DNA from: Bacteroidales bacterium
GTDB lineage: Bacteria; Bacteroidota; Bacteroidia; Bacteroidales; F082
Length of the DNA stretch: 32,026 nt
Reading direction: 5' to 3'
Assembly (NCBI GenBank): GCA_024400295.1
Contig: JAKSNA010000033.1
Coordinates: 1-32,026 of the forward strand
Part shown: positions 23,134 through 31,027 of the stretch, piece after piece
Layout: every line of letters begins with the position of its first letter
Numbering within the stretch: position 1 is the stretch's first letter
Notes under the pieces: model-generated
Databases searched by the model: none
What the model saw: the letters and a program-made list of their open reading frames with translations, nothing else
What the model was told of the DNA's origin: nothing
Made by a program: the position numbers and the translations under genes

Positions 23134-24597
23134 TTACTTCCTCGGTGCTTCAAGCAGTATGTCGCAGAGGAAGTCCCAGAACATCTGGACCGTCGCGATC
23201 TCGATTCTCTCGTCGGGTGAGTGGACGCCGCGGAGCGTCGGGCCGAACGAGATCATGTCCATGCCCGAGATCTTGTCTCCGACGAGGCCGCATTCGAGAC
23301 CTGCGTGGATGGCGAGGACCTTCGGCTCTTTGTTGAAGCGTTTCACATAGCATTTCTTGGCGATGTCGCAGATGACGGATTTGGGGTTCGGCGTCCAGCC
23401 CGGATAGCCGTCGGTGTGCTCGACTTCGGCGTTGGCGAGGTTGAAGCAGGCTTCGACCATCGCTGCCACGTATTCCTTGGCCGACTCGATGGAGCTGCGC
23501 TGTGACGTCTGGATGAAGAAGTAACCTTCTTTTCTCTTCACCGATGCGAGGTTTGTGGATGTCTCCACGAAGTTCGGGATCGTCTGTGACATCTCGATGA
23601 CGCCGTGAGGGCAGGTGAGGAGTCCGTTCAGGAGGTCGAACTGTGTCATCTCGTCGATGACGACATCGGCTGTCGTGTCCGACTTGCAGGTCTTCACGCT
23701 GATGTTAGGCTCGGCCTGACAATACTCGTTCTTGAAGTTCTTCTCCATCTTGGCGACGAATGCCTCGAAGCCTTTGGCGTTTTCCTTCGGGATGAAGACG
23801 ACGGCGTTGGCCTCGCGGGCAATGGCGTTGCGGAGGTTGCCGCCCTGAATATCATAAATCCTGAGGTCGTAGTCGTTGGCTGCCTGCCATAGGATCCTGG
23901 TGAGGAGCTTGTTGGCGTTGGCGAGGTTCTTGTTGATGTCGTCGCCGGAGTGTCCGCCTTTGAGTCCGCTGACTTTCACGTCGTAAGGGACGTAGCCTTC
24001 CGGCACGCTCTCGAATTTGTAGAAGATCTTGACGATGGTGTCCATGCCGCCGGCGCAGCCGATGAAGATCTGGCCTTCGTCTTCCGAGTCTAAGTTGAGG
24101 AGGATGCGGCCAGTGAAGTCTTTCGGGTCGAGTTTCTCGGCGCCGGTGAGACCTGTCTCTTCGTCAACGGTGAAGATGCACTCCAATGGGCCGTGTTTCA
24201 CCGTCGGGTCGGCGATGACAGCCAATGCCGCTGCCACGCCGATGCCGTCGTCAGCGCCGAGGGTGGTGCCGTTGGCGTGAAGCCACTCGCCCTTCAGGAC
24301 GGCCTCGATGGGGTCGTTGAGGAAGTCGTGGTTGCAGTCGCCGTTCTTCTCGCACACCATGTCCATGTGTGCCTGGAGGATGATAGTCTGGCGGTCTTCC
24401 ATGCCCGGTGTTGCCGGCACCGTCATGATGATGTTGCCGCACGGCTCTTTCACGAATCTCACTTTGTGCTCAATGGCCCAGTCCTCAAGATATTTGACCA
24501 TTTTCTCTTCTTTCTTCGACGGACGCGGTACGCCCATGATGCCCTGGAACTCTTTCCAGACATTCGCAGGTTTCAATGTTGCAACAATTTCGTTCAT
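23134..24597 (-). CDS. pepD: Cytosolic aminoacyl-histidine dipeptidase (PepD, M20)
   Basis: This 487-residue zinc dipeptidase cleaves Xaa-His and many other dipeptides. Metal and catalytic positions fit the M20 family: His77 and Asp79 in LQAHMDMV, GADDGIG (115-121), Glu146-Glu147 in DEETGL, Asp170 in LNLDSEDEG, and a C-terminal LRGVHSPDE. Length is normal. It lies 64 nt downstream of rpe and may be co-transcribed; the gap is filled with AAACTTT repeats and no -7 box was found. Confidence 0.95.
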   Translation of the reverse strand: MNEIVATLKPANVWKEFQGIMGVPRPSKKEEKMVKYLEDWAIEHKVRFVKEPCGNIIMTVPATPGMEDRQTIILQAHMDMVCEKNGDCNHDFLNDPIEAVLKGEWLHANGTTLGADDGIGVAAALAVIADPTVKHGPLECIFTVDEETGLTGAEKLDPKDFTGRILLNLDSEDEGQIFIGCAGGMDTIVKIFYKFESVPEGYVPYDVKVSGLKGGHSGDDINKNLANANKLLTRILWQAANDYDLRIYDIQGGNLRNAIAREANAVVFIPKENAKGFEAFVAKMEKNFKNEYCQAEPNISVKTCKSDTTADVVIDEMTQFDLLNGLLTCPHGVIEMSQTIPNFVETSTNLASVKRKEGYFFIQTSQRSSIESAKEYVAAMVEACFNLANAEVEHTDGYPGWTPNPKSVICDIAKKCYVKRFNKEPKVLAIHAGLECGLVGDKISGMDMISFGPTLRGVHSPDERIEIATVQMFWDFLCDILLEAPRK

Positions 24598-24605
24598 GTC
24601 TTTAA

Positions 24606-24664
24606 TTTTAATAATATTTCAAACTTTATAAACTTTCAAACTTTATGAACTTTATAAACTTTCA
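24606..24664. repeat. AAACTTT-type short tandem repeats between rpe and pepD
   Basis: The gap carries repeated AAACTTTATAAACTTTC units, about two and a half copies with small variations. The sequence is similar in kind to the tracts at 1-90 and 4150-4180. Confidence 0.55.
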
Positions 24665-25309
24665 ACTCTTCATCTCTTCTATTGTCTTGATTGGGTTTTC
24701 TGATTTGAAGACGGCATTGCCGGCCACTAAGATGTCGGCGCCGGTGTCGAAAAGTTTCTTTGCGTTGGATGTCGAGACGCCTCCATCGACTTCAATCATC
24801 GTCTCAAGACCTTGAACCTCAATCATATTGCGCAGCTTCTCGATTTTTGAATACGTGCGTTCGATGAATTTCTGTCCGCCGAACCCCGGGTTGACCGACA
24901 TCAGCAGCACGAGATCGAGGTCGCCGATGATGTCTTCGAGCAGCGACACGGGCGTGTGCGGGTTGAGCACTACGCCGGCTTTCACGCCGAGCGATTTCAG
25001 CTTCTGCACCGAGCGGTGAATGTGGGTGCTCGCCTCGTAGTGAAACGTGATGATGTCGGCGCCGGCTTCATGGAACTTCTCGAAATAGCGGTCAGGCTCG
25101 ACGATCATCAGATGCACGTCGAGCGGCTTGAGGGCTTGTTTCTTAATGGCTTGCACCACGGGGATGCCGTATGAGATGTTAGGCACGAACACCCCGTCCA
25201 TGATGTCGCAATGGAACCAGTCGGCCTGGCTTTTATTGACCATATCGATGTCGTCAGCGAGGTGAAGGAAATCCGCCGAGAGCAGCGATGGAGCTATAAG
25301 TTTCTGCAT
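24662..25309 (-). CDS. rpe: Ribulose-phosphate 3-epimerase
   Basis: The 215-residue TIM-barrel enzyme interconverts ribulose 5-phosphate and xylulose 5-phosphate in the pentose phosphate pathway. IAPSLLSADF, HCDIMDGVFVPN (metal ligands His33 and Asp35), VHLMI, VNPGFGGQKF and VDGGVS are family motifs. Length is standard. A -7 box lies 23 nt upstream, and pepD follows in the same direction. Confidence 0.97.
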   Translation of the reverse strand: MQKLIAPSLLSADFLHLADDIDMVNKSQADWFHCDIMDGVFVPNISYGIPVVQAIKKQALKPLDVHLMIVEPDRYFEKFHEAGADIITFHYEASTHIHRSVQKLKSLGVKAGVVLNPHTPVSLLEDIIGDLDLVLLMSVNPGFGGQKFIERTYSKIEKLRNMIEVQGLETMIEVDGGVSTSNAKKLFDTGADILVAGNAVFKSENPIKTIEEMKS

Positions 25310-25332
25310 ATCTTATTTTGTAAAACGATTTG

Positions 25333-25340
25333 CAAAGATA
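25333..25340 (-). promoter_or_regulatory. -7 promoter box of rpe
   Basis: TATCTTTG on the minus strand is an exact TAnnTTTG match 23 nt before the start codon. Confidence 0.55.
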
Positions 25341-25419
25341 AGTAATCTTTTTTATCTGTGAGTAAATTTTACAAAAAAAGAAGGGGAGGAGAGGGAGTGT
25401 TTCCTTGTCCGGATAATGC

Positions 25420-25452
25420 AGAAAAATCTTTTGGATGTGTTTCCCGTCCAAA
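25420..25452 (-). terminator. Possible terminator after hsdM
   Basis: On the minus strand TTTGGA (25447-25452) pairs with TCCAAA (25430-25435) over an 11-nt loop, followed by AGATTTTT. It lies just after the hsdM stop at 25465. Confidence 0.4.
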
Positions 25453-25464
25453 TGAAGGTGCATT

Positions 25465-26976
25465 TTATTCCCCAACTGCTTCAAATAGTCTTTTGAAACA
25501 ATTGATGCCATCCTCGAGATTGTCAATAATCTCTGCTGCAATTTCATCCGGTTCCGGAAGATTGTCCAAATCGGTGAGGCTTTTGTCCTTCAGCCAAAAT
25601 ATATCAAGGTTTGTCTTGTCTCGTTTAATCACCTCATCGTAGGTAAACTTACGCCAACGGCCTTCCGAATTTTCTTCGCTCCAAGTCTCGGTACGCAAAT
25701 GGCGATTTTCGGGATTATAGCATTTTATAAAGTCTGCCAAATCCTCAAAAGTCAATGGCGATTTCTTTAAGGTGTGATGAATATTTGTGCGGTAGTCGTA
25801 AATCCAGATTTCCTTGGTCTGCACATCCTTGCTTGCCGGGCGGTTATCGAAAAACAACACATTTGCCTTCACTCCGTTTGCATAGAAAATGCCCGTAGGC
25901 AGTCGCAAAATCGTGTGCAACTCGGTGGTTTTCATAAGCTGCTTGCGAATCTCCTCGCCTGCACCACCTTCGAACAACACGTTATCTGGCAAAACTACGG
26001 CTGCCTGCCCAGTTACTTTTAGCAACGTCTTGATGTGTTGCAGGAAATTCAACTGCTTATTGGAAGTCGTTTCCCAAAAATCCTGACGGTTGTAGCTCAA
26101 ATCCTCTTTTTCTATTTCTCCATCTTCGTTGGTAATGGTTATGCTACTTTTCTTTCCGAACGGAGGATTGGTTAGCACATAATCGTAACGATTGCCATTG
26201 TCTGCCACCAAGGCATCGTTTGGCGAAATGAAATCCTCGCTGTCCAACTCGCCTATGTTGTGCAAATACAGGTTCATCAAACATAAACGGCGTGTATTTG
26301 CTACAATCTCGTTGCCAAAGAAAGTCTTCTTCTTCAGGAATTGCTTTTCGTCTTTGTTTAATGATTGTCCTGCCAGATAATCGTACGATGCGAGGAAGAA
26401 ACCTCCTGTTCCACAGGCCGGATCGATAATGGTTTTCTGCGGTTTCGGGCGCACACACGCCACCATTGCCTTTATCAAGGCACGAGGCGTAAAATACTGA
26501 CCTGCGCCACTCTTGGTGTCTTCGGCATTTTTCTCCAACAGACCTTCGTAAATCTTGCCTTTCACATCGGAGCCCATCAGCGACCAATTTTCCTTGTTAA
26601 TCATTTCGATTACGCGAAGCAATTTCGCCGGGTCCTGAATCTTGTTCTGGCTCTTGGTGTAGATTTGTCCCAACATGCCTTTTTCGGTGCCAAGGCTGCG
26701 AAGCATTTGAACATAGTATGCCTCAAGTTCTGCGCCACGCTTGCTTGTAAGCGTTTCCCAATCGCACAATTCGCCATCGGGAATTTCTTTTCCTTCGGCA
26801 TCCTTTACGTGTGGGAACTTCAAGCCTTTGTTGTATGGCGGCTTGTTCATCTCGTCTGCCATTTTCAGGAAAAGCAGATAGGTGATTTGTTCCAAATAGT
26901 CGCCATAACTCACGCCATCGTCGCGCAGCACGTTGGCCATGTTCCAAATTTTCGATATGATTGTTGATTCTGTCAT
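25465..26976 (-). CDS. hsdM: Type I restriction-modification DNA methyltransferase (HsdM)
   Basis: The 503-residue N6-adenine methyltransferase modifies the site chosen by HsdS. The N-terminal helical domain (SKIWNMANVLRDDGVSYGDYLEQI) precedes the SAM-binding IIDPACGTGGFF and the catalytic NPPFGKKS. The C-terminus carries the usual helical tail. It starts 3 nt after the DUF3307 gene ends, so it is the last gene of the satD-DUF3307-hsdM transcript. Being separated from hsdS by two unrelated genes is unusual. Confidence 0.96.
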   Translation of the reverse strand: MTESTIISKIWNMANVLRDDGVSYGDYLEQITYLLFLKMADEMNKPPYNKGLKFPHVKDAEGKEIPDGELCDWETLTSKRGAELEAYYVQMLRSLGTEKGMLGQIYTKSQNKIQDPAKLLRVIEMINKENWSLMGSDVKGKIYEGLLEKNAEDTKSGAGQYFTPRALIKAMVACVRPKPQKTIIDPACGTGGFFLASYDYLAGQSLNKDEKQFLKKKTFFGNEIVANTRRLCLMNLYLHNIGELDSEDFISPNDALVADNGNRYDYVLTNPPFGKKSSITITNEDGEIEKEDLSYNRQDFWETTSNKQLNFLQHIKTLLKVTGQAAVVLPDNVLFEGGAGEEIRKQLMKTTELHTILRLPTGIFYANGVKANVLFFDNRPASKDVQTKEIWIYDYRTNIHHTLKKSPLTFEDLADFIKCYNPENRHLRTETWSEENSEGRWRKFTYDEVIKRDKTNLDIFWLKDKSLTDLDNLPEPDEIAAEIIDNLEDGINCFKRLFEAVGE

Positions 26977-26979
26977 TGC

Positions 26980-27699
26980 TTATAAATAATTCAGTGTTAC
27001 TTTCATTAACATTCCTGCACAAACGGCTAACGCGAAACTCAAAAGGGTTCCTATCAATATATATTCAGTCCGTTTTATCTCAGTTTCATTTTTCAGTTCT
27101 CCAAATCTGAATATTGATTTAGCAGCCAATAAGAAGCCTATACCCTCATAGTAGGACATCAGAACAAAAGTTAATATCAGAAAACGTTCAATATAACCAA
27201 TCCACAATCCACCATCTTTAAGTCCTTTTTCCGAAGGGTTGAAATCAAAATTGTCCATTATGTTTTTTGTAGCAATACCAAACGGCTTTAGAACAATCAG
27301 GTATCCCAATGCATATATTAGAACAATTAACCACTTCCTGTCAATTTCAATAGCCTGTTTCATGCAAACCTGCCACACAATAAGTCCTAATACAAGTATA
27401 TGAAAGAACTGGTCTATAAAGAAATAAGCCGTACTATCTTTATATTTCTTTTTTAAACCATCTATTACCAAATGTGAAATGCCGACACCAACAAATGAAA
27501 CTATAGTCAGCCAACATAGGTGTGTCAAAAAGAAAACTGAGCTTGAGACCGCCAAAGCATATATAAAGCAGTGTAAATACAAATATTTCGACTTAAAGCC
27601 TTCGGTTGTTTTTGAGCCCACCCATTCAGACGGTTGAAAATAAAAATCAAACAAAACATGAACGAGCAAAAAGACAGTAATGACAAGTATTATATTCAT
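26980..27699 (-). CDS. DUF3307 multi-pass membrane protein
   Basis: This 239-residue protein resembles DUF3307. Hydrophobic segments cover about residues 2-21, 40-60, 62-80, 93-111, 122-141 and 165-190, with another near the C-terminus. Polar residues recur next to or in these segments: His14 and Asp18, His43, His76 and Asp80, and Asp96, Gln97 and His100. Such His/Asp pairing recalls membrane metal-dependent hydrolases; this is inference. Its start overlaps the satD stop by 4 nt (ATGA), so the two are probably translated together. No function is established to my knowledge. In context it may be a membrane effector or partner of SatD. Confidence 0.75.
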   Translation of the reverse strand: MNIILVITVFLLVHVLFDFYFQPSEWVGSKTTEGFKSKYLYLHCFIYALAVSSSVFFLTHLCWLTIVSFVGVGISHLVIDGLKKKYKDSTAYFFIDQFFHILVLGLIVWQVCMKQAIEIDRKWLIVLIYALGYLIVLKPFGIATKNIMDNFDFNPSEKGLKDGGLWIGYIERFLILTFVLMSYYEGIGFLLAAKSIFRFGELKNETEIKRTEYILIGTLLSFALAVCAGMLMKVTLNYL

Positions 27700-28424
27700 A
27701 GCAATGTCGGTATTAATTTTTCAAAATAATCACACAAGCTCAATATTTCATCAATGTGTCCCCCTGATTTTCGTCGGCTTATGGTAGTTTGGGGGATTCC
27801 ATATTCCTTTTCCAATGCTTGCTGTGTCTTATTAGGAAACAAAAGACATTCTGCCGCCAATTGTGACTGGGCTTCCGTCCATCCCTGTACCAATGCGTCC
27901 CCCATGCGAAGCAGTGTGTTGAATTGCGACTGCATTAACGAATACTCGTCAACACCTTGCATTTTTATGGCCAGACGTTCATTTGATTTCATTTTGTCCA
28001 GCTCGTGCCCTGACAAAACGAAGGCTTCACCATCGGAAGTTATGACTGACTTTGAACGATATTCCATGTCACCAATACCTATAGACATTCGTGCATCCCA
28101 TAGTTTCTTGTTGCCGCTCTTCTGCATATATTTTGACAACGATGGTTCTTCCTGCAGATGCTTTCTCCCATAGGCAGCACGCAATCTTGCACGTAGAAAC
28201 AATGCCATACGCAGAGCCATTTCAGGATCTTCCACCAGCAACTGGAAACTGTCGCCTCTGAAAAATTCTAATTTGAAATCAGTAAGGCAACCTCGCTGAA
28301 TGACAAAATGAGAATAACACCATTTCATGTACGCGTAGATTTCTTTTCGGTTTTCGATAGAAATTTGGCGTGAATTGATTAAATCACCAGTGATTACAGC
28401 CACTTTCTTTTTTTCCATATCCAT
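27696..28424 (-). CDS. satD: SatD family protein with cyclase-like domain and HTH
   Basis: The 242-residue protein is recognised as the SatD family, named from streptococcal acid tolerance; its function is unclear. Read by eye, residues 8-150 follow the order of a class III nucleotide cyclase: VAVITGDLINSR with Asp14, then FFRGDSFQLLVED with Asp58 and a following MALRMALFLRARL helix, then ARMSIGIGDM (111-120), then GEAFVLSGHELD (132-143). Residues about 196-220 (PNKTQQALEKEYGIPQTTIS) form a helix-turn-helix. It has its own -7 box and is coupled to the DUF3307 membrane gene. Cyclase activity is inference; a regulator that only keeps the fold is equally possible. Confidence 0.72.
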   Translation of the reverse strand: MDMEKKKVAVITGDLINSRQISIENRKEIYAYMKWCYSHFVIQRGCLTDFKLEFFRGDSFQLLVEDPEMALRMALFLRARLRAAYGRKHLQEEPSLSKYMQKSGNKKLWDARMSIGIGDMEYRSKSVITSDGEAFVLSGHELDKMKSNERLAIKMQGVDEYSLMQSQFNTLLRMGDALVQGWTEAQSQLAAECLLFPNKTQQALEKEYGIPQTTISRRKSGGHIDEILSLCDYFEKLIPTLL

Positions 28425-28438
28425 AGTATTTACAATTG

Positions 28439-28446
28439 CAAAGATA
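28439..28446 (-). promoter_or_regulatory. -7 promoter box of satD-DUF3307-hsdM
   Basis: TATCTTTG on the minus strand is an exact TAnnTTTG match 14 nt before the start codon. It implies that these genes can be transcribed apart from hsdR and hsdS. Confidence 0.6.
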
Positions 28447-28498
28447 TATAAAATATGAATAACTTAACTCATATTTTATCATATACATTATATGTATC

Positions 28499-28548
28499 GT
28501 ATTTTTATTTATGTATTATAAGATACATACTTTTATTTACGCATTATA
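28499..28548. repeat. Near-identical direct repeats upstream of satD
   Basis: Two 23-bp copies (28499-28521 and 28526-28548) agree at 19 positions and share the core TTTTATTTA. An ATGTATC/GATACAT inverted pair (28492, 28522) overlaps them. They lie 50-120 nt upstream of the satD -7 box and could be operators. Confidence 0.55.
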
Positions 28549-28634
28549 TCTTGCATAAAATTACAATTTCACCAACACCATCATAAAATTGCCTTGGTTT
28601 TGTTTTCACGTCATATATTTTGTACTTAACATAT

Positions 28635-28685
28635 TTATAAGCCAAATAACTTATAAACAATATTTATAAGCCAAACAACTTATAA
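28635..28685. promoter_or_regulatory. Two 22-bp palindromic elements between hsdS and satD
   Basis: TTATAAG, 8 nt, CTTATAA occurs at 28635-28656 and again at 28664-28685, period 29. The spacers CCAAATAA and CCAAACAA differ at one base. The pair sits 6 nt after the hsdS stop. Paired operators or a transcript-end structure are the options. Confidence 0.55.
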
Positions 28686-28691
28686 ACTCAT

Positions 28692-29903
28692 CTACACCAA
28701 TTCCCCCTCGAAAGCCTTTTTCAGAATGCTCTGTCGCAAGGCCTCGGCTTGCTGCAACGATTCGTTGATGTTTTTCTCCACCTCATCGCAAGCCGATAAT
28801 CGGGTTTCGATTTCTTGGACTATGCACTGCTGGGTGGGAAGAGGAGGAAGATTGATTTCTATATTTTTAATTTGAGTTGTATTTACTCTTGGTCTTGTTG
28901 CTCCGTGAACTTGTATTTCCAATTGATGATACACAGAACGTAATGACAAATAATATTTTATAAAGTCATTATTTGCTGAAGCTTTTAGTCTAATTCCAAT
29001 ACAATCTGCCTTATTTACAGCAAATTCAATATGTTTAGGCATTTGACACACTTTCACTTCTTCAGAAATAAATGTTGACATAATCAAATCGGTTGGATAT
29101 ACTGTATGCCTTTTTATTATTTCATATTTTTCTGGTGTAACATAGGATTGTTTAGAATCATCAAAATAGCCTGCTTTAATATTTTCCAATCGAACAACTC
29201 TAATGCCAGATGAAACATAATCGTCACTTTTCAAATGGGTTCCGAAAGGTCCGTCAAATATTTTTTCCGCCACCTCACCCAACTTCACTTTCTCCCACTT
29301 CTCACTGTCTTTAGTCAAGCAATCATTCAGCACCGCCTGTCTATAGACTTTCAGTTGTTGCTGTGCGGTTTTCAGTTTTTCCACGCCTTTGTCCAATTCG
29401 GCAAAGAGGGATTCTATGCGGGTGACTATGGCGCGCTGGGTGGCGAGAGGGGGAAGGGGGATTTCATATTCTTTCAGCCACTCCGTACTCATATTTTTCT
29501 GAGCAATTCCTTTTGAAGAGTTTATACAGTCTTTTTCAAAAGAATCAGTATTAAATAAATGAAATAAATACTGCAAAGAAACAAGGCTTTTGTCTTTTAC
29601 CCGAAGACATCCAACTCGCTGATTTAATGCAGCAGGAAGAAGTTCTTCATTCAAAATCCCCACTCGTCCGACATTTCCCGTTAATGAAATCAATAAATCA
29701 CCTTTCTTCAGAACATATTTTTTCAGTTCTTCTTGTGTTTCAATCGGATAAAATTGTGGTTCTTCGTCAATTACATAACCTTTTTTGACATTTGTAATTC
29801 TAATAACTCTCAATCCATCAGAAACATAATTAGAACTCTTGAATGCAAAACCATTCAAAATATCACATATTTCGACGAGTTTGTATATTGGGTATTGAAT
29901 CAT
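28692..29903 (-). CDS. hsdS: Type I restriction specificity subunit (HsdS)
   Basis: The 403-residue protein selects the split DNA site for the HsdR-HsdM complex. Two target-recognition domains are visible. Each begins with a conserved start (YKLVEICDILNGFAFK; VKLGEVAEKIFDGPFG) and ends with LPPL-TQ followed by a spacer helix (IVTRIESLFAELDKGVEKLK; IVQEIETRLSACDEVEKNI). It ends in the usual ILKKAFEGELV. The gene is full length. Its first 20 bp and upstream flank occur again twice in the duplicated DNA at 30165 and 30368. Confidence 0.95.
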   Translation of the reverse strand: MIQYPIYKLVEICDILNGFAFKSSNYVSDGLRVIRITNVKKGYVIDEEPQFYPIETQEELKKYVLKKGDLLISLTGNVGRVGILNEELLPAALNQRVGCLRVKDKSLVSLQYLFHLFNTDSFEKDCINSSKGIAQKNMSTEWLKEYEIPLPPLATQRAIVTRIESLFAELDKGVEKLKTAQQQLKVYRQAVLNDCLTKDSEKWEKVKLGEVAEKIFDGPFGTHLKSDDYVSSGIRVVRLENIKAGYFDDSKQSYVTPEKYEIIKRHTVYPTDLIMSTFISEEVKVCQMPKHIEFAVNKADCIGIRLKASANNDFIKYYLSLRSVYHQLEIQVHGATRPRVNTTQIKNIEINLPPLPTQQCIVQEIETRLSACDEVEKNINESLQQAEALRQSILKKAFEGELV

Positions 29904-29986
29904 AATTGAAAAAATTTATTGTCGTTCTATTTCAACGGATTGTTGGTGGTTTGATTGTTTATTGGATTGTTGGTGTCGTTGTCATA

Positions 29987-30096
29987 TTGTAGAGACGCAC
30001 GACCATTTCCGCATTGTAGAGACGCACGACCATTTCCGCATTGTAGAGACGCACGGCCATTTCTAATTGTAGAGACGCACGGCCGTGCGTCTCTAC
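29987..30096. repeat. REP-like subrepeats with a 28-bp palindrome
   Basis: Three 27-bp direct copies start TTGTAGAGACGCACG and end in CATTTC. A fourth (30069-30096) is a full perfect palindrome whose half-site is GTAGAGACGCACGG. Such palindromes are typical REP elements moved by RAYT enzymes. Confidence 0.85.
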
Positions 30097-30161
30097 GGCG
30101 ACAATGGAACCCGCAATGGAATCATTCGTTTCGGCAATGGAACAATATGTTGGGTATTGAA

Positions 30162-30368
30162 TCATAATTGAAAAAATTTATCATCGTTCCATTTCAACGG
30201 ATTGTTGGTGGTTTGATTGTTTATTGGATTGTTGGTGTCATATTGTAGAGACGCACGGCCATTTCCGCATTGTAGAGACGCACGGCCGTGCGTCTCTACG
30301 GCGACGATGGAACCCGCAATGGAATCATTCGTTTCGGCAATGGAACAATATATTGGATATTGGATCAT
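30162..30368 (-). pseudogene. Small duplicated reading frame, probably non-functional
   Basis: This 68-codon frame starts with an ATG that overlaps the RAYT stop (ATGA) and ends with a copy of the RAYT tail NNPLKWNDDKFFQL. That copy again has a TGA overlapping the next ATG. It reads through REP palindromes (VETHGRASLQ). It arose from the tandem duplication; no independent function is supported. Confidence 0.35.
30243..30299. repeat. REP-like subrepeats, second unit
   Basis: One 27-bp half-type copy starts at 30243 and one full 28-bp palindrome occupies 30272-30299, identical to 30069-30096. Confidence 0.85.
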
Positions 30369-31024
30369 AATTGAAAAAATTTATCATCGTTCCATTTCAA
30401 CGGATTATTGAAAATATAATTTTCTATTGTATTGTATTCCAATTGCGTACGAATAATATGGTCGTGATAATTGGATTGCCACAAGGGATTTGCACGATTA
30501 TATTTTTCGCCGACATTGACGGCATCCACCCAATCATCGTATCGCGATACGACCGCCGATTTGTATTGTGCCACAAATGACGAAATTGATTTTGGCGAAC
30601 GATATGCAATGCCGTGCGGTTGCGATTCGCATTGTTGCAATGGTTGCGATTGTTGTAGAGACGCACGGCCGTGCGTCTCTACGGTGACGAAACCATTCGT
30701 TTCAACGATGGAACCATTCGTTTCGGTATTTTCAATGTTCGTTTCCGTAATATGGTTTTCCAACCCGACAATGGCGTGTAAATGATTGGGCATCAAACAA
30801 AATGCACATAATTGTAATTCCTTCCGGATTTCAAACGATTTCAGAAATTCATCATATGCAATTTCCCCTAATTCAGAAAATCGCATTTCTCCATTTTCTA
30901 CATTACCAAACACACACATACGGTTTGCGGTAACAATTGTAATGAAATAAAGGCCAGAATTTGCGTAATTCCACCCTCGCAGTCGATTGGATTCTATTCG
31001 ATATTTATTCCTGAATTTTTCCAT
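30365..31024 (-). mobile_element. REP-associated tyrosine transposase (RAYT, IS200-like HUH family)
   Basis: The 219-residue protein has the RAYT signature: LYFITIVTANR, the HUH motif MPNHLHAIV with His81 and His83, and a C-terminal YHDHIIRTQLEYNTIENYIFNNPLKW with Tyr203 as the likely nucleophile. These enzymes cut REP palindromes as single strands. Its middle (about 91-125) is expanded by ETN-type repeats, and residues 115-124 (VETHGRASLQ) are encoded by a complete REP palindrome at 30655-30682. The frame is intact. It lies 3 nt after hsdR and upstream of hsdS, so it is embedded in the restriction operon. Whether it is active is unknown. Confidence 0.88.
30655..30682. repeat. REP palindrome inside the RAYT coding sequence
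   Basis: The 28-bp perfect palindrome is identical to those at 30069 and 30272 and reads in frame as VETHGRASL. It sits between the HUH and tyrosine regions. Confidence 0.9.
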
Positions 31025-31027
31025 TAT

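Larger units (their letters stand above)
29904..30405. repeat. Tandemly duplicated units between RAYT and hsdS
   Basis: A segment of about 55 bp, made of the hsdS start (ATGATTCAATACCCAATA on the minus strand) and the end of the RAYT gene (coding NPLKWNDDKFFQL), recurs with CAT at 29901, 30163 and 30366. The periods are 262 and 203 bp. The units differ in the number of 27-bp subrepeats (29987, 30014, 30041 and 30067 in one; 30243 and 30270 in the other). No independent gene is supported in this 461-bp stretch. Confidence 0.8.

Noticed and set aside
22998..23336. A 112-codon plus-strand frame that begins in the gap before pepD
   Set aside because: Most of it is antisense to pepD, it is arginine/serine-rich without domains, and no promoter box precedes it.
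29987..30096. Regular 27-bp repeats that could suggest a CRISPR array
   Set aside because: The copies are directly adjacent with no variable spacers, the last is a perfect palindrome, and no cas genes are present. REP elements beside a RAYT explain them.
29959..30165. Second small frame in the duplicated DNA before hsdS
   Set aside because: It reads REP subrepeats out of the frame used by the first unit and ends 56 nt before hsdS. It has no conserved tail and is treated as part of the repeat.
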